DNA of 64,000 bases. It comes from Endocalyx cinctus (lineage: Eukaryota; Ascomycota; Sordariomycetes; Amphisphaeriales; Apiosporaceae). The translations under genes and the position numbers were made by a program. Shown here in pieces: positions 10,417 through 23,028 of the stretch. A model generated the notes under the pieces. That model was given only the letters and a program-made list of their open reading frames with translations. It did not search any database and was not told the origin of the DNA. The stretch is taken from positions 2,418,001-2,482,000 of the forward strand of contig BCKC01000006.1 in the NCBI GenBank assembly GCA_001600455.1, read 5' to 3'. The first letter of the stretch is position 1. Each line of letters starts with the position of its first letter.

Positions 10417-13400
10417 GGGGTGGCCTGGTGGCTAGAATGATGACTGGAGCGCGAGGAAGTCATGATGAGGGATTTATGTAATGTACAGATGTTCGATATC
10501 GTGTACCTTGTCTGCCTTCAACCTTAGGGGAAGGGAAAGGTGGTAAAATAGGTAGAGTGACCTAAGTAATAAATATTCCTAGGTGCTTTGGCTGATATAT
10601 CTGCCGACGAAGTCGATAAGAGAAAATGAAAGAAATCAAAAGTAATGATGTTCCCAAACGAATCTCAAGTAATGTGAGGTGAGAAGGATAAAGTAAGGAG
10701 GTGGGTTTGACACCCAGGTCAGGAATCGTCCAACCTCTTATACTCTTCTCTACTCTTCCCTTAACCTATTAAAGGTCTGGAAGATCTACCTTCTCAATTT
10801 TTTTTTTTTTTGTTTGCGCTACGCAAGTCTCGGACTTGCTTATTTTTCTGATTCGAAGCTCCCGCCTTTATATTTTCCACGTGTTCTTTCCCGCTCTCTC
10901 GGGTCAAATATTGCTCGAGTTTGCTAAGGGAAAGGTGGAATGCGTGTGTACGTATAGGAGACGAGCGTCTATGAGCTTCGATTGTGGGAGTGGGACTATT
11001 AGGATATGGGCGAGAGGAATGGCGCTAGGTAAGTCTCAGTTACTCAAGACGCGGCGGCGGTACCAGAGTGTAACAGGATCAAGATGACGAGAATTATTAC
11101 AAAATATGATAAAATGTTGATATGACGACGACGTGATGATGTGGCAGGAAAGGATTAGCTCGCTTTTCGCGAACGGGAGTACTATTTTGTTTTCCTGTCG
11201 TTTTCAGAGATTTAGAAGAACAAGCTGAATCATCTCCCCCTGTCTCTAGTTGTTTGTTGCGCAATGATGCAGCACGGCTATGAAAATCGAAGGGAAATTA
11301 TTTGGTAGATCAGACGGCATGATGCATCGTGTTGATTTGTGCATGCGTGTTGTATTGTGCTAAGCTGTACTGCAGTAGTTTCTCGTAGAAAACCAAGGCT
11401 ACCAATCGTCTTACCTTTGACTATGAGATGCCCAAAGTCGGGGGAGTTGGCGACAGGGTAAGGGGTGTGAAGCAAGATAAGGTGAGGTGAGATAATATGG
11501 GATGGCACGACAGGAATATTCGAGGCAAGAAGTCGGAAAGAAGTCATGGATATATACATAACGGATTGACTTACATGAGCTTACCCATACCAGGTGAGAC
11601 TGGCACTGAGGCTTAGTGTTGCGGTGAGAGGCTTAATTCACGTTGCTTTCTTTTTCTTGACATTTCACCTCTTTTTTTTTCTTCTTCTTCTTTTTTCTTC
11701 CTTCTTTTCTTCCCAATTCGAGACATGATTTTTTTTTCATCCCCCACGTTACTTTTGAGGGATGGATATACGTACGTATGTAAATCACGGAAGGAAAAGG
11801 CAAGTGGATATGCCGGGAGGGATAATATTAGTCGGGTATTCTTTCGTTTCCAAATTGGCGACGGCGGGTCCAACCTCAAGGAGCGGGCATCGAAAAGGAA
11901 GAAGGAATTTTGGGCTGACTTGTTGGGAAAGGAAAGTAATACAAAAAAGAAAGGCGTAATAATATCGAAAGACAATAGTAAAGTGATGTCTGCAGGCATC
12001 AGTAGGGCTACAAGCTGCAGATAACGGACGCACGCGGCTTGGAATCCCATAATACCTTGCTTAGTTAAGTTAACCATCGCAAGGGTAAAAAAAAAAAAAA
12101 AGCGTTCGCATGCAGGACAGCTGTTCTATCAAGGTATGTTGTCTTTAGTGTTGTACATATTAGGCAGTTGCCAGAGTTACATGTATGTTTAGTCGGAGAT
12201 ATATGCTCCAGGTGTTACACTACACCAATTGGAAGCCGTCGGTACCTTTGCTTGGGTCGTAATTGATCATATCATGTCATCATCACAGCAAGGTAAGGTC
12301 GCATAGCAAGTAAGCTAGAAAGATGATGGGGGTGGTTAATAATGGGCATCTAGGCATGAATAGGGACTTCCTCATCGTGCGAAATATGAATTAGGTTCTC
12401 GCAGTTTTGTCTCGGCGCTGATGTATTGCAACTAGCCATTTTGTGTCCGTTTGTGCGTGTGTGTGGGTGGGGAGGTGGAAGAGGGGTGTGCATCTGGAAA
12501 TGGGAGAGGCTGCTTGTCACCTTGCACGACCGTTTGAACCCAACAACGTGGGAATATAATATATAAACATGCCACCAAAATGTGGTATGGAAGAGAAGAA
12601 AGGAAAGAAAAAGAAAGAAGGGAAAATTAAAAGAAGAAAAGAAAAGAGAAAAAGTCGCCGAGTCTCAGAATGCACGGTTCTGCCGGTTCCTACCGACAAA
12701 TGCGAGGATAGGCTACGCAATTATCTGCAGGGAGGAGGACGCATGTGCCGCATCCAGCATGTGGCATATTCTCCTAAACGGTAACATGGGAGGTTTGAGA
12801 ATATTGATGCTTGAAAATGACCTATCATCGCGACCTCTCGCTTAATGTCATGGGTGATTTTCCGTCAGGTACCATATCCAACGGACGGGAGAGGTTGAAT
12901 TTGGGCCGCTCTGGGCCTTTTCATCGGGTCTCAAGGATGCAGGGTTGAATGAGCAAGGACTCTAATTCCGGTCCAATAATGGCCGTGAATATGAATATGC
13001 AGTGATAAAAGCGAAACCTCACCTCCACAACCCGATGCGAAATACTTAATTGATAATTGAGAATCAAATACAATGTGTTGGGCACGAAATATGATGACGC
13101 AATTCGCCTGGTATATATGTATTGTCCAGAAGACGATAACGCCATATTCATCCGTAGTCGATTGGGATTCGTACTTAGGCAGCAAAACAGGCCTCGCGGA
13201 ATCTTTCTTTCCTCCTGAGAATAGTGGCGAGTACTTCCCGGCATGAGGAATGATAATCGCGGTAGCACTTCGGTTCAAGAAAGGGGTACCTGTTCGTTCA
13301 TGATCGATCCTCCTGGGTACCTGGATACCGATATCCACTTACGGATACTATGAGCTTAGAATGCATGACATACGGGCCTATGCCGTGAGGATTAGCCTAG

Positions 13401-13934
13401 CTGCAGCGAAGCGGCAAAACCCCAGCGTGCCAAATGCATATAGTGTGCGTGAGAATTACTTGACAGTCCCGCCAGCCTGGTTTCTGTTTAGGATGCTGTG
13501 TCACATAAGTTGGTCGTCCGATAAAAACACATATACAGTGTCTAGGCATTAGTAATGCAGAGAGGGAGGAAGCCCGAGTCAGATTCGAAAGGTCCGAGGA
13601 ACAATCCGTTAAGAGTAGATGAGGTGAACGCGCGGTAGCTGGCGGGTTATGAAACATTATTGCTTCGGTTTTGCCAAGCCTCGTTCATGACGTTTCATCG
13701 CATTCGACTTCAACGTAGCGAGGTGAGACACAGTTGTACAATGCCGAGTTAAGTCGCCATCGGGAGTTGGACCGAGCTATGAAGTCCACTTCACAGGCAA
13801 ACGGGCCGGGATTAAGTGTATCCAAGCACAGGATTACACTCATCCAAAAGCTATAGTTACATGCATCATTATAGATGTATTTCCTCCCCTCTTCCTTCTT
13901 TCCTCCTTGATATGTGATTTGGCTTGGTGCTAGT

Positions 13935-13954
13935 CACGGCACGGCACGGCACGG
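13935..13954. repeat. (CACGG)4 pentanucleotide repeat
   Basis: Four perfect tandem CACGG copies. Confidence 0.8.
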
Positions 13955-14082
13955 CCAATATCTAAGGTGATTTGTCTCAATTTCCGCACTTTCTTATTCC
14001 TTGGGACGATATGTTTAGCAATTGGGTCAGAGTGTTTGGCTTTGATCAAGTGCTAAGGTTTGGAAAAAAGATGCGTATATGC

Positions 14083-14098
14083 ACCTAGGCTGCTAGGC
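14083..14098 (-). promoter_or_regulatory. 16-bp inverted-repeat motif, copy 1 (one mismatch)
   Basis: On the minus strand this reads as the motif ACCTAGCAGCCTAGGT with one terminal change. The same motif occurs exactly at 51252 and 55704. It is a dyad (ACCTAG / CTAGGT) with a 4-bp spacer. Function is unknown; it may be a protein-binding site or a dispersed repeat. Confidence 0.4.
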
Positions 14099-15690
14099 TA
14101 CATGTTCATGTTACCCTTGGTCCCCTTGGTCCATTGAATGATATTGCTCATGCAGTTACCCGGCCGTATTTAGTGTTTATTCTCCGATGTAATAGGCCGA
14201 ATTTTTGGATCGAATCTCGCAGTTGTGAACAGATCTGTAAGAAGCTGCCGGACATTAACCAAAGAAGATACGAGTGAAATGAGACAGTTTTTTTTCGTCA
14301 TTCTGCCTTTAGCGAGAAGAACACATTGTTTTACCGGTCTCTGTCTCCACGTCCTCCCTTCTCTTTGGCTAGAGAGAGAGAGATAAAGCCTGTTTCTCAC
14401 CTCACATAGATGATGGAATGGATGTACGGCACCCATTTCACACCAGTGCAATCACCACTTTGCGCTTCGGCCAAGGGCATGCTGGTCAACAACTCACGAG
14501 GGATACGGTTTGTTGGCTCGTCAGCTCGCCTCACGACTACAAATGAGTTGTGAATTTTTCTTTCTTTCTTTTTTTTGGGTAGAGCGGTTAGTAAGTGGTA
14601 TAAATAAGCAAAGCCATGACACTATCCCAGCCAGCAGTAGACTTTATCTATGATATATCGCACGTTACGCAGTTTGTAAGTAATCGGTAAATTTGACGAG
14701 TCATATTGTTTTGTGCTACCACCGAGACCTGTATTGATGAGGGGACAAGTTCAAAAAGTGTAACCATACGAAGATGGAACAAGTAATGAATATTGAAGGA
14801 AGATATTTTTTCGTAGATGATAGTAGAAAGAGTCATTGAAGGTAAATCCTAGTTCATACAAAATTAAGTAATATTAGCTTTAGTTACACTAGTATCAGCG
14901 ACCTTAATGCACTAAAACTGAACTTCACTTCTCATTAAATACAGTATTTATTAGGTACTTACTCACTACTACTGCTACTGTATGCGCAGTGTACTACATA
15001 TACTCCGTACACGGTATGCACTTAGTAGGTAAGTTCTCTACTAGTACTCCGTATATACCAATATTTGATCCTAGTTAGAGAACCGGTAAACAAGTAAACC
15101 CGATCTCCGTAAAGATTGGTTCCCCTCATTAAAAACCTACCTATGCCTAGGTACATACCTAGGTAGTATTACTGTACAGTAGTATAGTATACTTAGCATA
15201 GTACAGCACTGTATTAAGCCCCTGTTGGAAAGGGTGCAGATCCACTCTCTCCAGACTTCCAAGCCAATCCCCACAAGGAGTTTTCAACGCCGACGCGCCT
15301 AGGTCGAAGCAATTTGTACCTCGGCTTGTCGGCCATCATTAATCATGTCTCTCACTACGAGGATAAGCTGAGAACCTAAACATTCTTGTCATTTTAAATA
15401 AAGGAGAACCGAATTTGTTGTCTTTTTTTACTTTTATTTGACGCTCGTAAATATTCTTTTTTTGTAAAAATTCATTTATAACTTTACAGGTTGATTTTTC
15501 TCTCATGAACAGTGTATAACTCGTTACATCTATAAAGTACAAAAGATACCCAAATCACGTGTCATTGCTTTCAAATCAAGTTCCTTCCAATAGAAAAGTG
15601 AAGAAGAATCATTAGACAGTCCCTCTCAAAGAAAGCGGGAGAAAAAAAAGGAGCGAGAAGATATATACATTACTTAGTAAAACAGTCAAG

Positions 15691-16807
15691 ATGCCTTTTG
15701 ACACCGAGCTTACCCGTCGACTGGGCATCAAGATTCCTGTCGTACAGGGCGGAATGCAGCATGTAGGATATGCTGAGTTGGCGTCAGCCGTATCTAATGC
15801 CGGCGGGTTGGGTATCCTTACAGCTCTAACTCAGCCGACACCCGAAGATCTCAGAAATGAGATTCGGCGCTGCAGGACCATGACGAAAAACCCCTTCGGT
15901 GTCAACATCACCTTGCTTCCATCCCTGTTTCCCCCCAACTACGCCGCCTTCACCCAGGTCGTCATCGACGAGGGTATCAAGGTGGTCGAGACGGCCGGAA
16001 ACAGCCCCGGCCCAATCATCACCACGCTGAAGAAGGCCGGCATCATCGTGCTCCACAAATGCACCACCATCAGGCACGCCCAGAGCGCCATCAAGCTGGG
16101 CGTCGACTTCCTGTCCATAGACGGCTTCGAGTGCGCCGGCCACGTGGGTGAATCCGATATCACCAACTTTATCTTGCTCAGCAAGGCACGTCAGACCCTG
16201 AAAGTACCCTTCATCGCTTCCGGGGGCTTCGCCGACGGTCAGGGCTTGGCCGCCGCCCTCTGCCTCGGTGCCGAGGGTATCAACATGGGCACTCGCTTCC
16301 TCTGCACCGTCGAGGCCCCCATCCACCAGAAGATTAAAGAGAAGATCGTCAAAGCCGACGAAACGGATACCGCCCTGGTCATGAGGCGCTGGACCAATAC
16401 CACCCGCCTATACCGCAACAAGATCACCGATGAAATTATCAAGATCGAGAAGGAGAGCAAATCGGGTGAATTCTCGGAAATAGCGCCCCTCGTAAGCGGA
16501 AAGAGAGGTCGAGAAGTCTTCATTAACGGAGACCCTGAATTTGGCGTAAGTTCATTAAACCTACCTACCCAACCTGATGATACATCGTATTCTTTACCGA
16601 CCCCCCCAAGCTGGAATCGGATGATGTTTTCCCTCTTTTTAATTTATTCTGACAATGAATGTTACGGTAAAACAGGTTTGGACAGCCGGACAAGTCATAG
16701 GTCTTATTCATGATATCCCTACATGTGATGTTCTCGTCAAGAGGATCGAGAAAGAAGCCATGGAATGTCTACAGTCAAAGATCGCTCTGGCTAAGCCAAA
16801 GCTTTAA
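15691..16807 (+). CDS. Nitronate monooxygenase (2-nitropropane dioxygenase family)
   Basis: FMN-dependent TIM-barrel flavoenzyme that oxidises alkyl nitronates such as propionate 3-nitronate to carbonyl compounds and nitrite; usually a detoxification enzyme. Two exons, 15691-16545 and 16676-16807 (GTAAGT...ACAG with CTGAC branch), 328 residues. Visible family motifs are VVQGGMQHVGYAELA at the N-terminus, GGLGIL near residue 40, PFGVNITLLPSL near 68-80, GFECAGHVGE (about 148, with the conserved His) and PFIASGGFADGQGLAAALCLGAEGI, which binds the FMN phosphate. No signal peptide, so cytosolic. It is convergent with the GH7 gene. The substrate cannot be fixed from sequence. Confidence 0.93.
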
Positions 16808-17346
16808 AATCTGATTTCAAATTATGTCTTTCTTACACCCTATTGGGCAAATGCTTTGGGTATCATGAGTTAATAGCGTGATTGGGTTTTGGGTTAAGGA
16901 CTACATGCAGATACTACTGCGACTCTGCCATCGGTAACCGCCAGAGAAGATATAAACTATACAACAAGACTTGAAATAAGAGGTCGTATTAGACACAATT
17001 GCCAATTCATAACCACTACAACGCCCGATTTATGATATGTGACTGTTTATGACCGACAAATCAGTTCTTGGTCGCATTCTATTTCCATTTTCTTCATATG
17101 CCTTTGCTCACTAACACCTAAGACGTGTACAATCTAGACCGTACCTTCTACTCTAACTATGAATTTATTTCGCTTCAATAATATGAACCAGTACCACACT
17201 GCGCACGACGAAATTGTTACTAAAATATAATGTAATCATTTCTATTTCTAAATAGTTCTTGTCAAATCACAACGTTTCCACGTGATGACTCTCAATCGGC
17301 TCTCATCGACTGAGTTTTATCTTCGTCGTCATAATTATTATCATCA
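16808..17346. other. Convergent intergenic region
   Basis: Holds the 3' ends of the nitronate monooxygenase and GH7 genes. No coding sequence seen. Confidence 0.6.
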
Positions 17347-18779
17347 TTACGCGGCCGAGTAAGTAGAGTCAATCTCTCCCCACTTGAGGTTGCTGAAAAT
17401 AACCACTGGCGCCGGCTCAATGACTTGGATGTTCGTCGGGTTACCCTCGGTAGCGTTACACGGGCCCGCACCATCAGCCGAGCCGTCCAACCACTGCATG
17501 TTACCGCCCTCATCCCACCACAAGCTGAAGATGAGAACCATACCCCTCGACAGAGCGCCGCCCATCGTCTCCATGGCGCCGAGGTCCATGAACTTGGTCG
17601 CGCCCGTGGCGGCGCAGTACTCGTCGTTCTCGAAGTCGACCTCGGGCACGCCCTCCTTCTGGACCGTCTCGGACCGGATGACGGTCCCGTCCTGCACGTA
17701 CAGGCGGTGGATCTCGATCAGCTTGCCGTCGGCGTCGGCCGGGAATTGCGTCACGACGGTGAAGGGCTTGGTCGTGTCGACGGCGAACTCGGGACCGGCC
17801 CCGTAGTAGTCGGGCTGGTTCAGCCGGTAGTTGTTCCACCCGCACCCGTTCTTGTCGCACACCCCGTCCGCGCCGCACTCGTCCCCGACGCAGCCGTACA
17901 GGGCCGTCTGGTTGCATGGGTGCGGCGCGATCTGCGTCGCCCGCATGTTGGCTTCCCAGATGTCCATCTCGTTGCAGCAGACTCCCTTGCCTTCGACGTT
18001 GCCCTAAAAAGGTTTCCCCAATTACGTTAGCGTCTTATGTTCTGTCTCTCTCTTATTTTCCCGCTCTGTATATTTTCGGTACGCAGCAGATGTAACGTGA
18101 AACCCCCAAATGCGCAGAGTTGCAAAAAAAAAAAAAAAAAAAGAAAATAGGCATTTCGTAGACAAATACGTACCTCGCCGTTAATGAAGGGAGTAGTGTA
18201 GCACTGAGCATCACAGTAACCAGTTCCCCAAGCAGCTCCTCCCGTGTTCAAATCGCTCTTCCCACCGTCCGCGAGCATCTCGGAGAGGTACAGGGCTGAG
18301 TTCATGCCGCAGGGCAGCGCCGAGACGTCGACGTCGAAGGAGAACTCCTGGCCGGTGAACTTGACCATCTCGTACATCTCCTTGGACTCGTCGAGGATAT
18401 ATAGCCGAGGGGAGACGACGTTGCCGTCGTGGATCTGCTCGAGCGTGACGACGGCGCCGTCGGTTGTCACCCCGTGGCTCGCGTAGTCGGTGATGGCCGA
18501 CATGACGCAGTTCTGTGCACACTCCTCCACCGTCGGGCACGCGGTCGGGTCCGGCGGCTCGCCCCAGCTGCCGCACGCGGCCGAGGACCCGTCTTGGTGC
18601 ACGCCATGCGTGTCCGAGTCCAGCACCAAGTAGTTGGTCGCCTCGGTGCATCCGTCCGCGACGGTGCAGCGGTATGTCGTCAGCTCGGGGTAGGTGTCGG
18701 GATCACCCTGGGGGGTCTGGGCTGCCGCTAGCCCGACGAGGGCAAGATAGCTAAGTAGCGCGTTGTTGTTGGGAGCCAT
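17347..18779 (-). CDS. Glycoside hydrolase family 7 cellulase, probably endoglucanase type
   Basis: Secreted beta-1,4-glucanase acting on cellulose by retention. Exon 1 is 18779-18174 and exon 2 is 18003-17347; the intron is GTACGT...TTTAG and the protein has 420 residues. A signal peptide ends around LVGLAAAQ. The N-terminal pattern (YPELTTYRCT...GCT) and the VSPRLYILDE and FSFDVDVSALPCGMN strands match GH7. The catalytic motif NEMDIWEAN supplies the two acidic residues, nucleophile and acid/base, just after the intron. The C-terminal part ends VVIFSNLKWGEIDSTYS. There is no linker and no cellulose-binding CBM1 domain. Its length and loop pattern are closer to the EG I branch than to CBH I, where tunnel-forming loops make the enzyme longer; I therefore prefer endoglucanase, with moderate certainty. 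Confidence 0.93.
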
Positions 18780-20728
18780 GATGGTATCTCAATTACTCTC
18801 GAAACTAGACGATAAAAAAACGGAATACGACAAAAACAAAAGTTTGGCGCAATACTTTTTTTTTGTATTCTCTCCTCTGAAGTCATCCCCCCTTCGTTAA
18901 GTATAAATATATATAAATACCCATATTGACCGTACATATGTCGATCCTTTCCAACAATCACGCATAAAAACGCGGTTCACGGAGAAAATAACATGATCTC
19001 TTCCCCCCTATAGGCCGCACCCTATACCCCATACCCCAAATTTTCCTCGCACCACAAAATGAAAAACGACCCGTCTCCGCGATGCCAAGCATCTCCGTAT
19101 GCCCTATTCTGAAGTATGGAAGTAGACCCGCCGCGTTGGATCCCGTATCGAGTCTGAGAAGGGAAGGGAGCATGGGCCGGCATCCCGAGTGGGAGTTAAT
19201 TAAAGTAAGTTTATTGATGATGTTCAATCTAATATGGTTTAATATCATGTCCCTGTCGGGTATCCTTGCCCACCATGTGATTGTTTACCATGCCATGCCT
19301 AAAAATAAGGGTGCATAGGACGGCGGCTAATACGTGAGTCTATTGAAGATTTACCCTCTATTTTAAGAGCGCATAACCTTCGGCTGTCCCAAATAGATTA
19401 AAAGATGCCCAGCGTCATAGAGTTAGTGCATGTTCCTGCATTAGGTCATCAAATGGAAACCTAGGCGCCGATGCAATATAAATATGTGTACCGACTACGC
19501 TTTTCCCGCAGAGGTCGTGGTCCTATAGGAGAAAAGTCTTTAAGGAGTATTCGTCGCTTAGCTTAGCGAATATTAATGTTCAGACGGCAGTGCCCTTACC
19601 GTTAGGCACTTACTACGTACAGGACCATATCGTGAGGCCTCACCGTCTACTACCTTTTGCCACGCTTAAGGTCAAATGTTGACTATATTGACATCATATT
19701 TCATGTAGAGTAGAGTATACCCCCACGATCAATCCCAAAATCACGGTTGCAATTATATGATTTCAATTAGCCTCTCGGTAGCTATGATGTAGATATGCTC
19801 CACAGCTTATTGGCTAAAATAGGAGGAATTATCATGTTATAAAATGATTGTCAAGTTATTCTTCATAATCTTCTAATGGCTTTTGGAGGAGCCCCAATTA
19901 CACATATACGCACTATACGTGATCCCCTGATTCAGTATTAAATCCAGCGGAGAGCGCATATTCCATCAACTTCATTGCGACTTTCTCTCAAGATGGAACC
20001 GAGCTACAAGTCCCTTTATAATAATTATATCTAGATATATGTCAACACATATAAAGCTCTGGGTAATATAGTAAATGACATAGCTATGAGTGATATAAAA
20101 TGGCAAGCAATAAGCTGCCTATCTCCTAGTGGCTGTGCGTTAAACCTACTCGTAAGACCTCGGGGTGAGACGGATTTAAAGGACGCACGTAAACCTGACA
20201 TGCATTTATAATATAGTTATGTTGACTGATAGCTTTCACTATTATATCCAAGGTTTAATATGTATAATCCAGCAGTCGTCGTCTATAATCCACCATCTGC
20301 AGGATTCGGAGATAAAACTGCGAAGTAATGCGAAAGTCTTACGACTTGCATAAACGGGGCAAGGCGTGAGGCTAGTCAGAATGTCTGCTCTACGGGAATA
20401 ACATGGCTTGAGCTATGAGCTATGAGCTATCTTGATGCCTGGAAATTGCGTCTGATCGTTGCCATATAGAGGTAACTGTCTTGTTTTGAAGAGCGTGGTA
20501 ACGAACTTATCGGAACATGATGGATGTCCCGAGTGTGGGAGTTAATACCATAAGTAGAAACGTATAAAGTCGTCTAGGGCCGAAGAGATAAATACGTAGA
20601 AAGTCATAAAGGTATATAATTATGTGCGACTGCACTCCTATTTAAACGATTTCAAGAACTACCGTCAACATTTCCTGGAATTGCTGGACTTTCTAACCTG
20701 TAAGTAAAATAAGACAAACGGCTCAAAA
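18780..20728. other. AT-rich intergenic region
   Basis: Contains the GH7 promoter at its left end. The rest is AT-rich, with a 3x GAGCTAT tandem at 20410-20430 and no recognisable gene or transposon frame. Confidence 0.5.
18901..18920 (-). promoter_or_regulatory. TATA-rich element upstream of the GH7 gene
   Basis: A TATAAATATATATAAATA stretch lies about 120-140 bases upstream of the GH7 start codon, a plausible TATA region. No other operator could be assigned. Confidence 0.35.
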
Positions 20729-21803
20729 ATGCCAGGACGATACGCCGCCGCGTACGCAAACCCCAAAGGCAGCGGGGATGCCCGACCTTCCGCTCTCCAG
20801 GTAATCAAAGACGAAAAAGGTCGAAGGCGCCCTCTCCGAAAAAAGTCGTCTTCATCACGGGATGCTCTTCCGGAATCAGGAGTCGAGACAGATGGCTCGC
20901 GCCCTGAAAAGCCACGGGGGCGCGACCCTGCGGCCAGCTGCGCGCGACCTCGCCAAAAGGCTCGGGAAGCGCTAGGAGATAGCGCGGCGGACGACGAAAA
21001 ACGACGCAGACGCGCGAAATACGTGTGATCGAGCTGGACTGGACCTCGAGTCGCTCTCCGGCGTCCGATCCCGCGCCGCCGCTAAGTTCCTCCCAAGGAG
21101 AACAAAAAGCTTCACGTCCTTCGTCTGCGACGCCGGCGTGCGGGACTACGATTCCCCGAGACGACGGCCGACGGGGCACGAGAAGCGGTTCGGGACGAAC
21201 CGCCTGGGCGCACTTCCTGCTCTTCCAGCTTCTCGTGCCGGCGCTTCTCGCGTCCTCGACCCCAGGTTTCTGCTCTCGGGTCGTCATGGTCTCGTCGACG
21301 GCTCACCGGGAAGGGCGTCTGGACTCCGAGGACCTCTCGTGGACGCGGAGGCCGTTCGACGGGCAGGCCGCGTACGGGGCCTCGAAGCTGTGCAACGCGT
21401 ATATGGCCAGCGAGATCTCGCGGCGGTATGGATCTCACGGGGCATATTCTTGGTCCGTTCATCGGGGTTGGTGACGGGGACGAGCTTGGTGCGTATGCGA
21501 GCTAAGGACGTGCTTCCCTCGCTTTGGCAGGCCTTAAAGCTCGGCGTCGGGACGCTCGTGAGGTCGCGGATGAGTATCCAGCAGGGGGCCGCCACGACGG
21601 TTTGGGCCGCCGTTAGCAAGGACTTGGAAGGGGGCAAATACGGGGGCGAGTACCTTGAGCGGTGGGCGCCTAGCGAGCCGACTAAGAAGGGGTTTCACGT
21701 CGATATTGATCCCGGCTTCGCGGCTCATACGTATTATCAGCCGGACGCGAAGAAGCTATGGGAAATGTCATTGGAACTGGTTGGTATGCCTTCTGGAGAC
21801 TGA
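20729..21803 (+). pseudogene. Frameshifted short-chain dehydrogenase/reductase (retinol dehydrogenase-like)
   Basis: Family landmarks of a fungal NAD(P)-dependent SDR appear in the right order but in alternating frames. They are NPKGSGDARPSALQVIKDE (20756-20815), KVVFITGCSSGI, the cofactor-binding TGxxxGIG element (about 20842-20880), ARALKSHG (about 20895), KAREALGDS, LDLESLSGVRSRAAAKF, HFLLFQLLVPALLASSTP, the catalytic region RVVMVSSTAHREG...AAYGASKLCNAYMA, VTGTSLVRM, GAATTVWAAVSKDLEGGKYG and LWEMSLELVG. Joining them needs six frame changes, and the Rossmann-motif glycine and NNAG motif are altered. The island is GC-rich inside AT-rich flanks, so it has not been converted by C-to-T mutation. 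Non-functional unless the sequence is wrong. Confidence 0.8.
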
Positions 21804-23003
21804 TTTTTTTTTTCCTTTTTGAATTATACAAGATTGGTGGAATGGGCAAAAAAAGGAGATAGAGCTACAAACTTAAGACAAAAGGGGCAAATATGTTTTA
21901 ATAATGTCATTTACTGTAATATGACCTACAAAGTACATAGATTTTCCTGTCTACAAATGAGTATTTCCAATAGTGAGAAAAGAAGTAATAATTCAGTAGA
22001 TGAGCGCTATTGAATCAGATATGTATAGCTTCTTTGCCTACTGGCTTACTGGCTTAGTAGTTGAGTCACCGCTTCGTCAGATGATATGTCGATCTTAGAA
22101 TATGATCAATTCAATTCCAACATCGTTCAACCGCTCATGTCCATCTGTTTCTTTCCTTATGCTGATCTTCGAATAAATCGAGCAGTCTGATCACTAGGTT
22201 ACCGCTCACCCGGCGCATTAGAGGATAAATTGCGCATCACTTCGTCAATATGGTCGATTAAGCATTTCCGTTTTCACAGGCCTCATATCATTTCCGTAAG
22301 AAGAATCGCGAAAGGCTGAGCACGACGTCCTTCTCTGTTTATGGCGTTCTCGGCACAAAGTAAGCTGGACGTTTTGAAACTAACAGTTAAAGAGAGGCGA
22401 GAAATGTTGAGTTGATACTTCTGTTGGCATTTCAATAAATTTTGCTGGAGGATTAAGGATCAAACTGGAGGTTACGGTGGCGTGGGAACGTAAATATCGT
22501 TACAGTCAGAAAAAGAAGGTAAGTCATTTCGTTTAAATATTCAGGAAGATGACCACGCCGTCGCCTAGAAATAAATGATGAGTTTAAAGGAAGGATGTAA
22601 ATAATATGGTCAGGCGATATCTTTAAGGATTTGAATATTCAACGGAAACCAACTACTCCGTGTCACCCGTTAAAACAAACAATAGGGGGGAAGTGAAGGT
22701 ACAGTACTTCTTAATTAGGGGGAGTTAGGTCGTTCTAGGGTGTCACTAGAAACCAAAAATAGCGGCCCGAGCGACCTTCCCGAGACAGGGTGCGTCATCG
22801 GCGATCATTTCCCTCTCCACCTTTTTTCTCAAGCCCATCTACACTATTTCGGAGATTTCACACTCTCCTCCCCCTAACAACCTGGCAGCCTAGGTTAGGT
22901 ACTTCCAATCATAAAGTTCCCCAAACTTCTCAACTACTACTCCAGGAAATAATAACAGTAGAGTAACATGGGCATACGTAACATTCGGCGCGAAATATAT
23001 CAC

Positions 23004-23028
23004 TTTTTTTTTTTTTTTTTTTTTTTTT
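23004..23028. repeat. 25-bp poly-T run
   Basis: Uninterrupted T tract in the AT-rich desert. Confidence 0.7.

Larger units (their letters stand above)
10417..15690. other. 5.3-kb gene desert
   Basis: No convincing gene. A few open stretches (minus strand around 11.6-12.1 kb and 12.9-13.3 kb) lack codon bias, splice context or family motifs. From about 14.9 to 15.2 kb the sequence is dense in CCTAGGTA, TACTGTA and GTACAGTA palindromic words. The last 200 bases hold the nitronate monooxygenase promoter. Confidence 0.5.

Noticed and set aside
11613..12077. 154-codon minus-strand frame in the 10.4-15.7 kb desert
   Set aside because: Tail is a poly-Lys/Glu translation of a polypurine tract and the rest has no motif or codon bias.
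17425..18030. 201-codon plus-strand frame opposite the GH7 gene
   Set aside because: Shadow of the GC-rich cellulase exon, with no family motifs.
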